Shown here one piece after another: positions 22,985-33,726 of a stretch of DNA of 64,000 nt (position 1 is its first letter; each line of letters opens with the position of its first letter). The translations under genes and the position numbers were made by a program. Source of the stretch: Larix kaempferi (lineage: Eukaryota; Streptophyta; Pinopsida; Pinales; Pinaceae); contig BSBM01000865.1 of the NCBI GenBank assembly GCA_027924585.1, forward strand, positions 5,073,001 to 5,137,000. The letters are read 5' to 3'. Under the pieces are notes generated by a model. That model saw only the letters and a list, made by a program, of their open reading frames with translations. It ran no database searches and was not told the origin of the DNA.

Positions 22985-23709
22985 TACCTGTAAACCAAAC
23001 TCGCAATCAACAGATTGTTGAACCAGACACGAACACCAATGCTGCATCGGAAACGACCACCAACTCGTCGAACAAAAAAAATTTCCTACAAACATCAACA
23101 AATTGTATTAGCAACAGAAAACTATAAAAATACGAAAACGAAAACAAAATGGAACAACTTATCATCAAAACATACCTGAGAAAATGACAAATTATCAACT
23201 CTGCGCCGAACACAAGAACACCAACGCCGCACCGAAGACAACCACCAACTCAACAAATGAATTGACCTACACACATTACCACATTTCCAGCACACATTAA
23301 AAAACTAATCCATAAGCATACATTAAAAAAACAAATTGGGAAAAAAAAAACAAAAATGTAAACGAAACATCTAAACGAATTCTTACCTCAACACTGAAGC
23401 CGTTAACTCCACGCGGATCCATCAGGGAGAAACTGTCCAATGGAAAACGGCGGGTTCGGGCTGGCGGGCTCATCGATTGGAAAATGGCGAGTTGGAGTTG
23501 GCAGATAGCGGGCTCATTGACGAACAGAGGGGCCGGATGCTATGGCTTATGGCGAGGTGAGGAGTGGCGAGAAAGCAGGCGAGAAGGCGCGTAAGATCGA
23601 ACGCAGGTGGCGAGAAGGAAAACATGCAGGGTGGCGAGCTCGTCGACGATTGCAGCATAGTTCGACTGCGGGTCCACAAGCGGGGTCCAGAAAAATGCCA
23701 GCAAAGAAT
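22985..23709 (-). other. Putative 5' exons of gene B, including a duplicated exon pair
   Basis: A GC-rich block (23389-23709) ends at a donor GAG|GTAAGAATTC at 23389. Two exon-like blocks follow on the minus strand, ~23268-23176 and ~23082-22987, each with ..TTTGTAG or GTGTAG acceptors and CAG|GTATG donors. The two resemble each other (both with GAGTTGGTGG and GTTGGTGTTC or ATTGGTGTTCG), as if one exon had been duplicated. Whether they code is unclear; the frames I tried stop early, so they may be untranslated leader. Confidence 0.4.
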
Positions 23710-23732
23710 GCCAAACTGCGGACGAGGCCGGG

Positions 23733-23740
23733 ATTTTATG
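23733..23740 (-). promoter_or_regulatory. TATA-like box, putative promoter of gene B
   Basis: The minus strand reads TGCATAAAATCCCGG just after leaving the palindrome array, mirroring the palindrome-TATA order in front of gene A. Confidence 0.4.
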
Positions 23741-23748
23741 CAGGAAAT

Positions 23749-23860
23749 GTGTTTGGCTGAACAATTATTCGGCCGAATACTTATTCAGCCGAATAATGAT
23801 TCGACCGAACAATTATTCGGCCGAATACTTGTTCGGCCGAACAATTATTCAACCGAATAA
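23749..23860. repeat. 16-bp-period palindrome array, right end
   Basis: Seven units follow one another with exact 16-bp spacing (23749, 23765, 23781, 23797, 23813, 23829, 23845). The consensus is TTATTCGGCCGAATAA; the first unit is the most degenerate, and most changes are C/T or G/A. The same palindrome occurs twice at the left end. Confidence 0.9.
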
Positions 23861-23949
23861 ACGAACGCACCCGAAATTTCTTCCCGGACGACAATGCCTC
23901 GCACACACTTCGAGGGTCCCCATTAATCTAAACGGAGAACTGTTACTTT

Positions 23950-23987
23950 TTATTCGGTCGAATAACTTTTATTAATCGGCCAAATAA
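23950..23987. repeat. Two further palindromes, right end
   Basis: TTATTCGGTCGAATAA (23950-23965) and TTAATCGGCCAAATAA (23972-23987), the latter followed by CCT like the left-end copy. Confidence 0.8.
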
Positions 23988-24059
23988 CCTCCGCTAAGTC
24001 TTTTTTACACTTGTTTCTCACGGAAGTGTTACCCACCTTCACGTCATAAACGTAGAGCT

Positions 24060-26150
24060 TTGTCACTTGACTCCACGTGTCATCAACACAGAGCCCCGTC
24101 ATCCGATTCTAACGCACCTCATTTCACATCTGACTCTGAGGCAGAATCCGAAAATACCACATACACCGCACCCACTAGTCACATGGTTAGTACACCTTTT
24201 GATTCTTTTTTCTCAGGGACTATTGGTGTAACATCATCCACCCCCGCCACCACAATGGCCACCATGGTAGCCACAACTACCACACCTCCCTTAGGGATGC
24301 CCAACATGGGACCCACACCTACCTTAGGTATGCCCAACATGGGACCTACACCTACCATCACCGCCACTACTCAGATCCCAGTAATTACTGGAACTGTTCC
24401 AAACCCATCTATGATTCATGTTGCACTTGGGGGTGCTGGCCCTTCTCACACATCTTTAGGTGGAGGGAACATCCCTTTTACGACTAATATCCCCCTTGGT
24501 GGCAGTGGCCCAATTCATAATTCTACCATTAGCACTTATGCCCCACCAACCATGTCATACCCCTCTGCCAGTCTGCCATTTATGGCTAGTCTAAACTTAC
24601 CAGACCTGGCAAGGTTAACAAATGACCCAATTAGACATGACCCTACTTGGCCCCCCATGCCCACAAAGCTCTCGTAAGACATCCCAAAGTTTGAAGGGAA
24701 GGCTGGAGAAGACCCACAAAATCACGTTATGTCGTTTCACCTATGGTGTTCCTCAAACTCCATAGTTGATGCTTCTATTCGACTCCGAATTTTACAAAGA
24801 ACTTTCACTGACTCAGCAGCCAAATGGTATATTGAGCAGCCACATGGGACACACCCTACGTTTACATCACTCACCTCAACTTTCCTATAGTTCTTTCTAC
24901 TACCCGTATGCTATGATGCAGGAATAGAAATCCTACTGTCTTATAAACAGAATACGGCCACCCATATCACAGATCATATCCACGAGTGGCGTAAGCGCCG
25001 TAGTCTCTGCAAGATCAAACTAGACGACCGTATCTTCCTAGATTGGTTCCTGAAATCCCTCCTTCCACTCATAGCCAAGGATGTAGCTTCTGAACAACCC
25101 CAGTCGAAAGAAGAAGCCATTTTAAAAGTCCAGCAGTTCGACTTGATCTACTCCCAGTCTGGCTATTTATACACAATCTCACCAGATGCCCCACACGGTG
25201 ATCCATCCCATAGCAATGCGTCGGGGGCATCCCATGTTGCTGATAGTATCATTGGACAGGTTATGTCACAAAACAAACCTTTCACCATGATGAGTACCAT
25301 TAACGCCCTAGACCTCTCTAGGGATACATCTCAGTCTGGAGCTACAACTTCGTATGCTCCAATGACTCACACCCACCACACTCATGGACCCTCATGTCCC
25401 CCACAGTGTTATGGGAAAGCACCCTCAGCTTATGCACCACCTACATATTATAACCAGCGGGCCAATCAAACTCCGGTTCACCCACAAGCCCAATCGGCTT
25501 ATTATCCTTAATAGGCAGCACCACCTGCCCCAACACTTCCAATAGCTCAAGGTTACCAACAACCACAACAAGCACCGGGTCCACCTCCGAACCCTTCTTC
25601 TTTTACCCACCGTAGCCTGCTCCAGCACCTGCTCGCGCTCAATCCCCCCTACTGCCCAAGGGCAAGTAGATGCGCACCAAAACCAACCTCACAACCAAAA
25701 TAAACAGCGTAAGCAAGGAGGTCAACAGAACCGTGGAAGAGGATGCAACCATGGAAACAACCAACAACAAAACCAAGGAGGGAAACCACCTAATCCTCCC
25801 AATAACAATAACGCTACTCCTGCTAATCAAAACCCTGATCGTCCACCAAAATAGGGAAAAATCCTAACTTGAGAACGAACCATCTGTGTTCCATATGTGG
25901 AGTATACGGCCATTACATGCATAATTTACCCCATTTGGACCGAGTACACCAAATCTGGACCGATGACGCCCAATGCCAAGGACACGCTGCATAGCCAACA
26001 CAACCTCCTCAATCGCAACCCATGATATTGCAGAATCCTCTACCCAACCAAGGAGTAGTAAGCCGCTCCAAGGGATCCCCCACAAGGATCTGCTACACCA
26101 CATCAGTAAATTACCTATGCGGCAACCGATTACCATCATACAGAGTTGAA
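24060..26150 (+). pseudogene. GAG of the Tat-like gypsy element, broken
   Basis: One frame with three stops covers 24060-25511. A Pro/Thr/Gly-rich N-terminal part (repeats of LGMPNMGPTPT) is followed by the GAG core: IPKFEGKAGEDPQNHV, FTDSAAKWYIEQ, HITDHIHEWRKRRS and KSLLPLIAKDV. A Gln/Pro-rich region follows, in changing frames to about 26150, with one incomplete zinc knuckle near 25893 (CSICGVYGHYMH, last Cys lost). The true start is uncertain: the ATG at 24060 abuts the proposed end of the DNA element, and 24183 is the next candidate. GAG would form the cytoplasmic particle. Confidence 0.75.
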
Positions 26151-27339
26151 CACTCACCATTTGCTAATGATGTCATCAAATGATGTCAACCTTCAAACTC
26201 GCCGAAACCAATGCGGCTCATCTCCTGAAACAACATCCACTGATCCACCTTCGAGTACCCTCCCAACTAATCAGCCACTACGCATACCTAATATGGCCAT
26301 GGACGGGGGTCCAAAAGCCCCTCGCTTCCCTTTAAAACGGATCAACAACAATCCTAACGCTCGTGCAGTTTCCAACTATAACATTGTAGAAGACTTAGCC
26401 CAGTCCACCGCTGCGATGTCCGCTCTAGAAGTCCTAAAAAACTGTCCTGCACAGAGGAAATTATTGTTGTCCGCCATTGGTTCCATAGACCCTAATGACT
26501 CCCATATGATGGCGTTTGACTTAGACCAAGCCGAACCATGTTTTCCATCATCACTAGCTTTTCAGGTTTCTGTATCCATTCGAAACCTTGTTGTTCATTA
26601 ATGCATCATCGATGAAGGTGCCTCCACCTGCGTTATGTCGACTTTTGTCTGGCAGAAACTTGGATCCCCAACACTACAGCCATCCACTACTGCATTGCGA
26701 GCTTATGATGGTCGTGCATCCCAACCCCAGGGCCTGTTAGTTAACGTGCCCGTACAGCTTAGGGGAAAACTGGTTCTCATAAACATAGAAGTCATCAATG
26801 CCCAGCTTGATTACAACCTCCTATTAGGACGGAGTTACATGTATAAAATGAAGGTTGTCGCTTCATCCATTTTATGCCTCATGATGTTTCCCCATGAAGG
26901 ATGCATAGTCAAAATCGACCAGATAACATACTATGATCCTAATGCCCCCGTAGCACCTGAAAATGTTCTACCTATGATCGAGCAACCCATTCAGAGTACA
27001 ACCACATCATTCATCTCCTCATTCAGACCTAGGATGTATTCAGATACTCCCATGACCTCCACTTTCCCATCTATCCCACCCTCGCTACGGATAACTGAAA
27101 TATCTGATCTGTGCACCCTTTCGCACAATACACAACCACATACTCAACATCCACCTTTACTGCCACAACCACCCATGGTGCCTAGTCACATCGGAGCAAC
27201 ACCGATTCATACTATCCCATTTTTATTTCCCCCTTCAGGCGCCATCCATACACCAGTCATGGCTACACTTAATCTCCCAGGATTAACATTAGGACTACCT
27301 GTGTGGTACCTACCTGCCCCAACCCTCCCCCGACACTGA
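26146..27339 (+). pseudogene. Retropepsin-like protease region
   Basis: The frame 26146-27339 has one stop at 26599. A conserved lead (ATSALEVLKNCPAQRKLLLSA style, 26420-26470) precedes the active-site segment CIIDEGASTCVMS (~26602-26640) and LDYNLLLGRSYMYKM (~26806-26850), the second conserved protease motif. The catalytic triplet is DEG where Asp-Ser/Thr-Gly is usual, so this copy is probably inactive. A long Pro/Thr-rich linker follows. It would cut the GAG-POL polyprotein. Confidence 0.7.
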
Positions 27340-27884
27340 ATGTCACTTTACAACCGGTGCAACCCATCAATACTTCAAACCGTCCACCACCCAGTGTAGT
27401 GAACATCCAAAACCAACCACCTCCAATTGGGACCGCTACATCAACATCTATTAATGCTCCCCCTCAACTCCGCTACAATGGGGGCAGAGGCCCACAAACC
27501 TACACGACCGAACCCACAACTCGCGCCGCCCCACTGACACCCAAGTTGGCGAAGAATCCCCCAACAATCCATATTCCCCCTAAGTGCTCTTTGTGTGATG
27601 ATATAGGCCATGCTACCCACCAATGTCCACATTTACCATCACTTCAAGAGCATATGCAAATGTTGGATGATGACACTAACATTCCAGTTGTCAAACTCGA
27701 GCTGCCTCCTCAGCCTCGCGATAAATCATTGCGTACCAACCACCCTTGTGCGATATGCGGCATCTACGGCCATTATTCATATCACTGCCCCAATCTCCCA
27801 GATTATAGAGCAGCACTTTACGAATTGAATAATGCCGACCTAGAGATATCCCCCCAGCTCATTGAGGAAATATTTCGCCCATAA
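27303..27884 (+). pseudogene. Proline-rich linker with two CCHC zinc knuckles, between protease and RT
   Basis: This 193-codon frame overlaps the end of the protease frame by 37 bp in another phase. It contains CSLCDDIGHATHQC and CAICGIYGHYSYHC, both perfect C-x2-C-x4-H-x4-C knuckles, the nucleic-acid-binding motif normally at the end of GAG. Their placement after the protease is unusual. The second resembles the broken knuckle near 25893, so a duplication or rearrangement is possible. Confidence 0.75.
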
Positions 27885-28028
27885 TCTTCCCCCTCAAAAG
27901 AAATCAATACCATTTATATGATTTCAATCACCTACAAGCCTGAACCAATTGATTTGATGATGCACTAATTCCGTAGTGATGAGGAAATCCTAGAAACACT
28001 TACTGCACTGGACTACCCCTGGGATGAT

Positions 28029-29700
28029 ATGCACCATCGATCATATTTCATCCCTGAGGCATCTACCTCCACCATGGCAAACCAACTGTCCGTCGAATCA
28101 AAAGATTTTTTACCAACCAAGGTAGATTGGTTCAAAGATCCAATCCTAGCACCTGACGCCTTTGAAGAAGGCAATATGGCCAATATTTCGCCTATCATAA
28201 AAATTGACATCTCCACCACCCCTGGAAAACTCGAACTTATCTCCTTAGGTGCATCATGCACTGAAAAGGAAAACCAAGCCTATAAAAAGCTTTTCCAAGA
28301 ATCTCATGATGTCTTTGCCTGGTCTTACACCGAGATGCCTGGTCTTGATCCTACCATTGTAGAACATCACATAGACACTTGGCCTAAAATATCTCCGATC
28401 CGCCAGAAACAATGCCCCATACACCCATCTAAGCTTCCAACTGTCAAGGCCGAAATTGAGAAACTTCGAGTAGTAGGCTTCATATACCCTATTGCTTATA
28501 CCACCTGGGTTTCCAACCCAGTTCTAGTCAATAAGAAAGTAGGCACCATTTGTGTCTGTACTGATTCACGCGAACTCAATCTAGCTTGTCCCAAAGTCAA
28601 CTTCCCAACACCATTTATCGACCAACTAATCAATGCATGTGCGGGACACGAGGTACTATCTTTCATGGATGGTTTTTCTGGGTATAACCAAATCAAAATA
28701 CACAAGGAAGATCAATACAAGATCGCTTTCACTACCCCATGGGGCACCTTCGCCTATCGCGTCATGCCTTTCGGGTCTCAAGAACGTTGGAGCCACATTC
28801 CAGCGAGCCATGACTTATTGTTTTCATGACCTGATTAACATCATATTGGTTTATCTAGACGACCTCACGGCTCGATCTAAGAAACGATCTGACCATCTAG
28901 ACGACCTTCGACAAGTCTTCTTGCGTTGTCGCAAATACCAAATCTGCTTGAACCCACTCAAGTGTGTCTTTTGCGTTCCAACAGGCCGTCTATTGGGTTT
29001 CATCATTTTAGAAAAAGGGATCACCCTACACCCTTTGAAGGTCCAAACCATTGTGGACCTACCATCACCTCATACACTAAGACAACTACAAAGCCTTAAG
29101 GGGATATTCAACTTCCTCCTTCGCTTTGTCCTCGATTATGCCACGACAGTTCATGGTTTCCTTTTTTTACTACGCCTTCATAACCATTTTGTATGGGACG
29201 ACCAAGCGGAAGGAGCTTTCACAGACCTGAAGAAAGCACTCACTAATGCCCCCTTAATTTATCCTCTGGATTTCACAAGAGACTTCATCCTTTACGTTTC
29301 GGCATCCAATTATGCTGTTTCTGGAGTACTCGTCCAAGAAGACTCTATTCGTCAAGAGCATTCCATTTACTATGTAAGCCAAACCTTATCAAGCCCACCA
29401 CTGCGCTACCCACATGAGAGAAAATGGCCCTCGCCGTCGTCTTTTCAGTACAGAAATTGCACCATTACATTCTCCTCATCCATACCACAGTTATCGCAAA
29501 TTCCAACCCAATGGTCTATCTCTTGACACATCGCCTTTTGTAAGGCCGCGTAGCTAAATGGGTGATTATCCTACAAGAATATGACCTGACTTTTAAAACC
29601 CCAAAGAGCACCAAATCCCTAACACTCGCTCAGCTCTTTACGGACCTACCATCCTCATCGTCATCACCAGCTATCCATACTGATCTAATTGACGACCATT
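28029..29700 (+). pseudogene. Reverse transcriptase and degenerate RNase H
   Basis: RT spans 28029-28829 and, after a frameshift near 28775, 28780-29200. Motifs in order: SFMDGFSGYNQIKI (catalytic Asp), TTPWGTFAYRVMPFG, ATFQRAMTYCFHD and ILVYLDDLTARS (YLDD). The first RNase H follows (FILYVSASNYAVSGVLVQ, ~29281-29330). It lacks the usual first catalytic Asp (YVSAS for YxDAS), a change typical of Tat/Athila elements. A second frameshift near 29416 restores the connection domain. Confidence 0.85.
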
Positions 29701-29791
29701 TATTCATCATCTCATCTGACGACCCTTGGTACAGTGACATTTTGGTTTACCTCCGCATACAGAAGTTTCGACCCAATATCAACCGTGACGG

Positions 29792-30973
29792 ATGCCGTCG
29801 CATTCATCACCGTGCCCCCCTCGTTATCTCCTCTTAGGTGATTTCCTCTATCGACGTGGCGTCGACACAATCCTACGATGTCTCCTTTCTCGAGAAGAAG
29901 CAAAACAAGTCCTTAATGACGACCATAGTGGTGCCTGCGGTGGCCATTTCTCTGGAATGGCCACTGCCCAAAAGGTGATCCACACAGGTTATTTTTTTCC
30001 CTCATTATTTACCGATTGCATCACAGCAGTCAAACATTGCTAAAACTGCCAGCTCTTTGACCCCAAGGCAAGAACACCCCCCACTCCCCTTCATCCAGTA
30101 GTCACCATTGGACCATTTTGCAAATGGGCCATCGAATTCATGGATTGCAATCCTACATCAACTGGAAACCATAAACACATCATTGTGGCCATCGACTACT
30201 TAAACAAATGGACAGAAGCCATGCCCACTTACAACTGCAAAGCTGATACTGCAACCCGTTTTTTCCTCAACCATGTTATTGCTCGTTTTGGAGTACCAAA
30301 GCAACTCGTCTCAGACCATGGTTCTCACTTTGAGGACTCTGCTTGGCGAGAATTGTCAACACTCCCTAAGTTTGAACATCATTTCTCCTCCGCCTACTAC
30401 CCCAAAGGGAATGGTCAAGTTGAAGTTGTTAACAAAATTTTGAAGACCATCCTCCAATACACTGTTGACCGACATAAATCCAATTGGCATCACATGCTTT
30501 TCCCTGCTTTATGGGCTTACCGCACGTCCACCAAAAACGCCACTAGCTTTACCCCTTTCCATTTGGTTCACGGATTGGAATCCGTCCTCCCCATTGAGTG
30601 TCCGATCCCGACATTACAAATTTACATAGAACTTCTCCCAGACACTTCACCAATTGAAGAACGCTTACTTCTTTTAGAGTAGGCTGACGAAGATCGCCGC
30701 ACAACTCTCCAAACAATCGAAGCCGCAAAGAACAGATCAAAACTCCATTATGATAAACATGTTCACCCACGAACATTCAGTGAAGGAGACCTTGTACTTG
30801 TTTACGACGAAGCCCATGACAAAACGGGAAAAGGAAAATTCGAATCCATGTGGCAAGGCCCATACATCATACAGACATGCCTTGGTCACGGGGCATACAT
30901 TTTGACTAACTCAGAAGGTAACCCCATGCGCAACCCTCGTAACGGGTTGTACCTTAAACGATTCTATCCATAA
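29792..30973 (+). pseudogene. Integrase
   Basis: The zinc-binding N-terminal domain (DDHSGACGGHFSGMATAQKV..VKHC*NCQ) is followed by the catalytic core: EFMDCNP, SDHGSHFED and GNGQVEVVNKIL give Asp, Asp, Glu. The C-terminal part has SEGDLVLVYDE and WQGPYIIQT, ending YLKRFYP and a stop near 30973. Single stops at about 30041 and 30680 interrupt it. No chromodomain is present. It inserts the cDNA into the genome. Confidence 0.85.
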
Positions 30974-31074
30974 AATCTTCTGGACACCACAGTCCAAATT
31001 GTACAGTTTTTAATTCATTTTTTCACTGTAAACTTTCAAAGCCTTACATTTTCATTTTTCCTGCATGAACACAG

Positions 31075-31503
31075 ATGGATCCTGTCCCACTCTACCGTAT
31101 CAGCTTTGCTGATAGTGCAAGTCGCTGGTCTCCAAATCTTGCCTCTGCAACTTGGGTACTTTATTCCCCTTCACACGAGTTGATCCACCTCGACGGAGTG
31201 TGCATAGGTGCTGCCACAAATAATCAAGCTGAGTACGATGTCGTAATTGGTCTACTGGCCACTGCTCTCTAGATGGGCATAAGTCACCTTAGCATCTTCC
31301 TGGACTCCCAGCTCCTTGTTTCCCAGCTCAACAACTATTACCAGGTATGTGGTCCCTGTCTATTTAGAAAATTCCTGCGCACTAAACAAATGATTCGACA
31401 CTTTGAATCCATTTCATTCACTCATGTCCCAAGAAATCTAAACAGTGTAGCAGACCAAATGGCTAACAACATTCTAGATTGGCACATCAACCAAAACATG
31501 TAG
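31075..31503 (+). pseudogene. Second RNase H (archaeal-like type) downstream of integrase
   Basis: Two in-frame pieces separated by one TAG at 31270. The four acidic residues are placed as expected: FADSAS, NNQAEYDVVIGLL, FLDSQLLVSQL and NSVADQMAN, with HVPRNLN before the last. This RNase H type is known as an extra domain of Tat elements. As the first RNase H here lacks its Asp, this one probably supplied the activity. Confidence 0.8.
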
Positions 31504-31573
31504 GACATCACAACATTCATCACATAGGAAACAAAAAATCAAATAAACAAACAAAACAAACCATTATATTATT

Positions 31574-31735
31574 GCATCCACGTGCATAACATGTGCCTCC
31601 ACGGGCATACAAAAGACAAAAAAGTATTGCATCCACGTGCATAGAAGGTGCCTCCACGGGCAAACAAAAACACATATAATTGCATCCACGTGCAACAAGA
31701 CATAAAAGCAAAGACAAGATGTGCATCCACATGCA
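31574..31735. repeat. GCATCCACGTGCAT / GCCTCCACGGGCA repeats
   Basis: GCATCCACGTGCAT recurs at about 31574, 31629, 31682 and 31721, alternating with GTGCCTCCACGGGCA. Spacing is 40-55 bp. Each carries the G-box-like palindrome CACGTG or a variant. Confidence 0.7.
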
Positions 31736-31918
31736 TACATGACTGTGTAATAAAAAAGGCATACATATGCACATATATATATATATCATCATAGAGTCAC
31801 AATGTCAAGAGTGCCCTCATCACTTGAATATACAAAAAGTACACCAGCCGTACAAAATGTGTATCAACAAAAACGTCCCCATATGCTCATCAACATTTGG
31901 GGGCAAGTACAAGATAAA

Positions 31919-33225
31919 CTAATCCTCATCATCATGGTAAGCCGCCTCCTCCGGCTCCTCCTCCTCCGGATCATACGGATCCCGAGCTCTCCTCTCAGCT
32001 TCCAACACAGCTACCCTCTGTAGAATCGATCTCCACTCACGCAGAGCATCGAAACAACAATCTAAAACACGCTAATCTAGGTCTCTCCAACCATCATCTA
32101 GTACATCATCCAACAACGCCTCTAAGGTATCACGTACATCCTCTATTCCATCATCTCGATGACGCACAACTCCTCATGCACGAGGCGGGGGTGCCACTAC
32201 CGGTGGAGGTACCACCACCACCACTCATCCCCTACGGCCATGATGATCCGGTGGAGGCTGCGAACCCACATTTGCAAAAACCCACACTGAAATATGTCAA
32301 TATCATATAAGCATATATAGCTATCATAAATAAACAATCCATATAAACATGATACAAAAGAACAACAAAAACAAATATGTACCATCCAACCCCCAAGCCT
32401 GTCCCTGATCTCGAGGCATCTCGATGTCTCCCCAGAAGTCCATACCCTGGTACGTATAGTCATCAAACATGACTGGCATCTGCTCCCACTGATCGTACAT
32501 CTCCATCGAATACCACCACTACCCTGGGGCATCATCTCTCCCCACCTCACCATCCGCGGCTCACTCCTCAGACCATCTTGAACTGGCACACGTGGCCGCA
32601 AGGTAGGTACTCACTCGGAAAAGAAGCAACACAGGAAAGAGGCATAACAGAACTCTCCTCCCTAGTGCCTCACCTTGCTCAGCTCTCGCTGAACACAAGA
32701 AAGAAACATCCGACCCCAAGCAAAATAAGTCCCAGTCATCACACGATGAACCATCATCATCTGCCCCCCCCTGACAAACGGTGGGGCGCTTGTGCACCAA
32801 GCACCCGCAAAACAAAAGCCACCACTGCCTGCATCTCCGACTCTCGCAGATTCGAAACATTCAGTGCCCTATTCTGCACATGGGCCCCTCGATGGCAAAA
32901 TCTCTCAAGGAGATACTCTATATCCATACCAGCCGGAATCCTGGGCTGGGTGTCCCCTATCTCCCCCAAACGGGGCAAGCCAGTAAGGAAATACACATCA
33001 GTCAAGGTGAGATCCAGTCACTCACCTTGAACCATAAAAGCTAGCTCCTTTGGGTCCTAGAAATCAATCAACTTGTTCAACAACAATTTGACTAAACATT
33101 CTGCGAACTTCAGTAGTCCGTCCAAAGCCAACGACGCCCGCACATGTGGGCTCACCCGAATAGTCTCCATCAACTCCTCATCAATCTCTTTATCCCTCCA
33201 CAATGCTTGCGGCCGCCTAAGCATC
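31919..33225 (-). pseudogene. Antisense gene in the 3' region of the Tat element, plant-mobile-domain-like
   Basis: The coding exon starts right after an acceptor (TTGGCAG|GATGC), with ATG at 33224. It runs through KLIDF, DPKELAFMVQGE and LTLTDVYFLTGLPRLG, then MDIEYLLERFC, YASFLC and VPTLRPRVPVQD, with several stops and two or three frameshifts. After an intron (about 32382-32297) it ends in an acidic tail with a stop at 31921-31919. LTLTDVYFLTGLP..G resembles the plant mobile domain (TLeDV..L.GLP.dG), known in gypsy and MULE elements and in MAIN/MAIL proteins. Antisense extra ORFs are described in Tat elements (for example Grande and Retand). Function is unknown. Confidence 0.6.
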
Positions 33226-33588
33226 CTGCCAAGACAAACATGAATTTTTTTTAGAAAAATACCATAAATTTTTTTCCAAACCAACAATTCACATCGCGGT
33301 TTCAGGGCCCATAGCCACGATACACATCGCGGCTGTAAGCACCCACAGTCACGATGCACATCGCAGCTGTAAGCACCCACAGACGTGATGCACATCACAA
33401 CTATGAATCCCACAGCCGTGATGCACATCATAGTTGTGAAGCCCATAGCCGCGATGTGAATCACATAAAAAGCCTCAAAATCCGTGATATTCCATGTTGG
33501 AAATCCAACATGGAGTATTCGCCACTTCTGAGACCCCGAGACCCCCCAGAAAGCAAATAAATTGAAAGGCTAAGGAAAATGGGCTTAC
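33226..33588 (-). other. Intron of the antisense gene
   Basis: The donor is CAG|GTAAGCCC (intron starts at 33588) and the acceptor TTGTCTTGGCAG (ends at 33226), 363 nt. It contains the CATCGCGG repeat at 33296-33460. Confidence 0.6.
33296..33460. repeat. CACATCGCGGCTGTAAGCAC repeats
   Basis: Five units of ~34 bp with CACATCGCGGCT or CACATCACAACT and GCCGCGATG. They are related to the array at 10433-10650 of the same element. Confidence 0.75.
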
Positions 33589-33726
33589 CTGAAACTCACA
33601 GAGTAAAAAATCGACGATCAAATCTCCCGCAAATGAAGAAAATGCTCTGACCAAATCAAATTACTCTGTAAAACTCAACTGTGAAAATGACACATGTCAC
33701 ATTGGGTCCACTTGCTATTTATAGAA
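33589..33726 (-). promoter_or_regulatory. Promoter and 5' untranslated exon of the antisense gene
   Basis: The minus strand reads CTATAAATAG at 33724-33715, followed by ~100 bp without ATG and a donor at 33588. The TATA box, leader and intron give the antisense gene its own transcription unit. Confidence 0.55.

Larger units (their letters stand above)
12019..24041. mobile_element. ~12-kb two-gene DNA transposon of unplaced type, inserted in the gypsy leader
   Basis: The stretch lies between the gypsy promoter/leader and gypsy GAG and has nothing retroviral. Gene A (14087-17139, plus) and gene B (about 23.7 to 19.08 kb, minus) are convergent. The palindrome TTATTCGGCCGAATAA occurs near both ends (12838-12906; 23765-23860; 23950-23987), which ties the ends together. 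Candidate tips are TGAAGATGGGT at 12019-12029 and its complement ACCCACCTTCA at 24031-24041 (10 of 11 bases). No target duplication is clear, so the ends are approximate to about 100 bp. Low-complexity repeats occupy 13.0-13.97 and 22.39-22.85 kb, between the end palindromes and the genes. Confidence 0.6.

Noticed and set aside
23540-23860. Overlapping frames of 72-98 codons on both strands
   Set aside because: The stretch is GC-rich and open in several frames; the plus frames run into the palindrome array. A leader exon of gene B explains it better.
31880-31900. ATTTGGGGGCAAG as the polypurine tract before the Tat 3' LTR
   Set aside because: The repeated LTR start is at 36189, 4.3 kb away. 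It may be an internal purine tract but does not abut an LTR.
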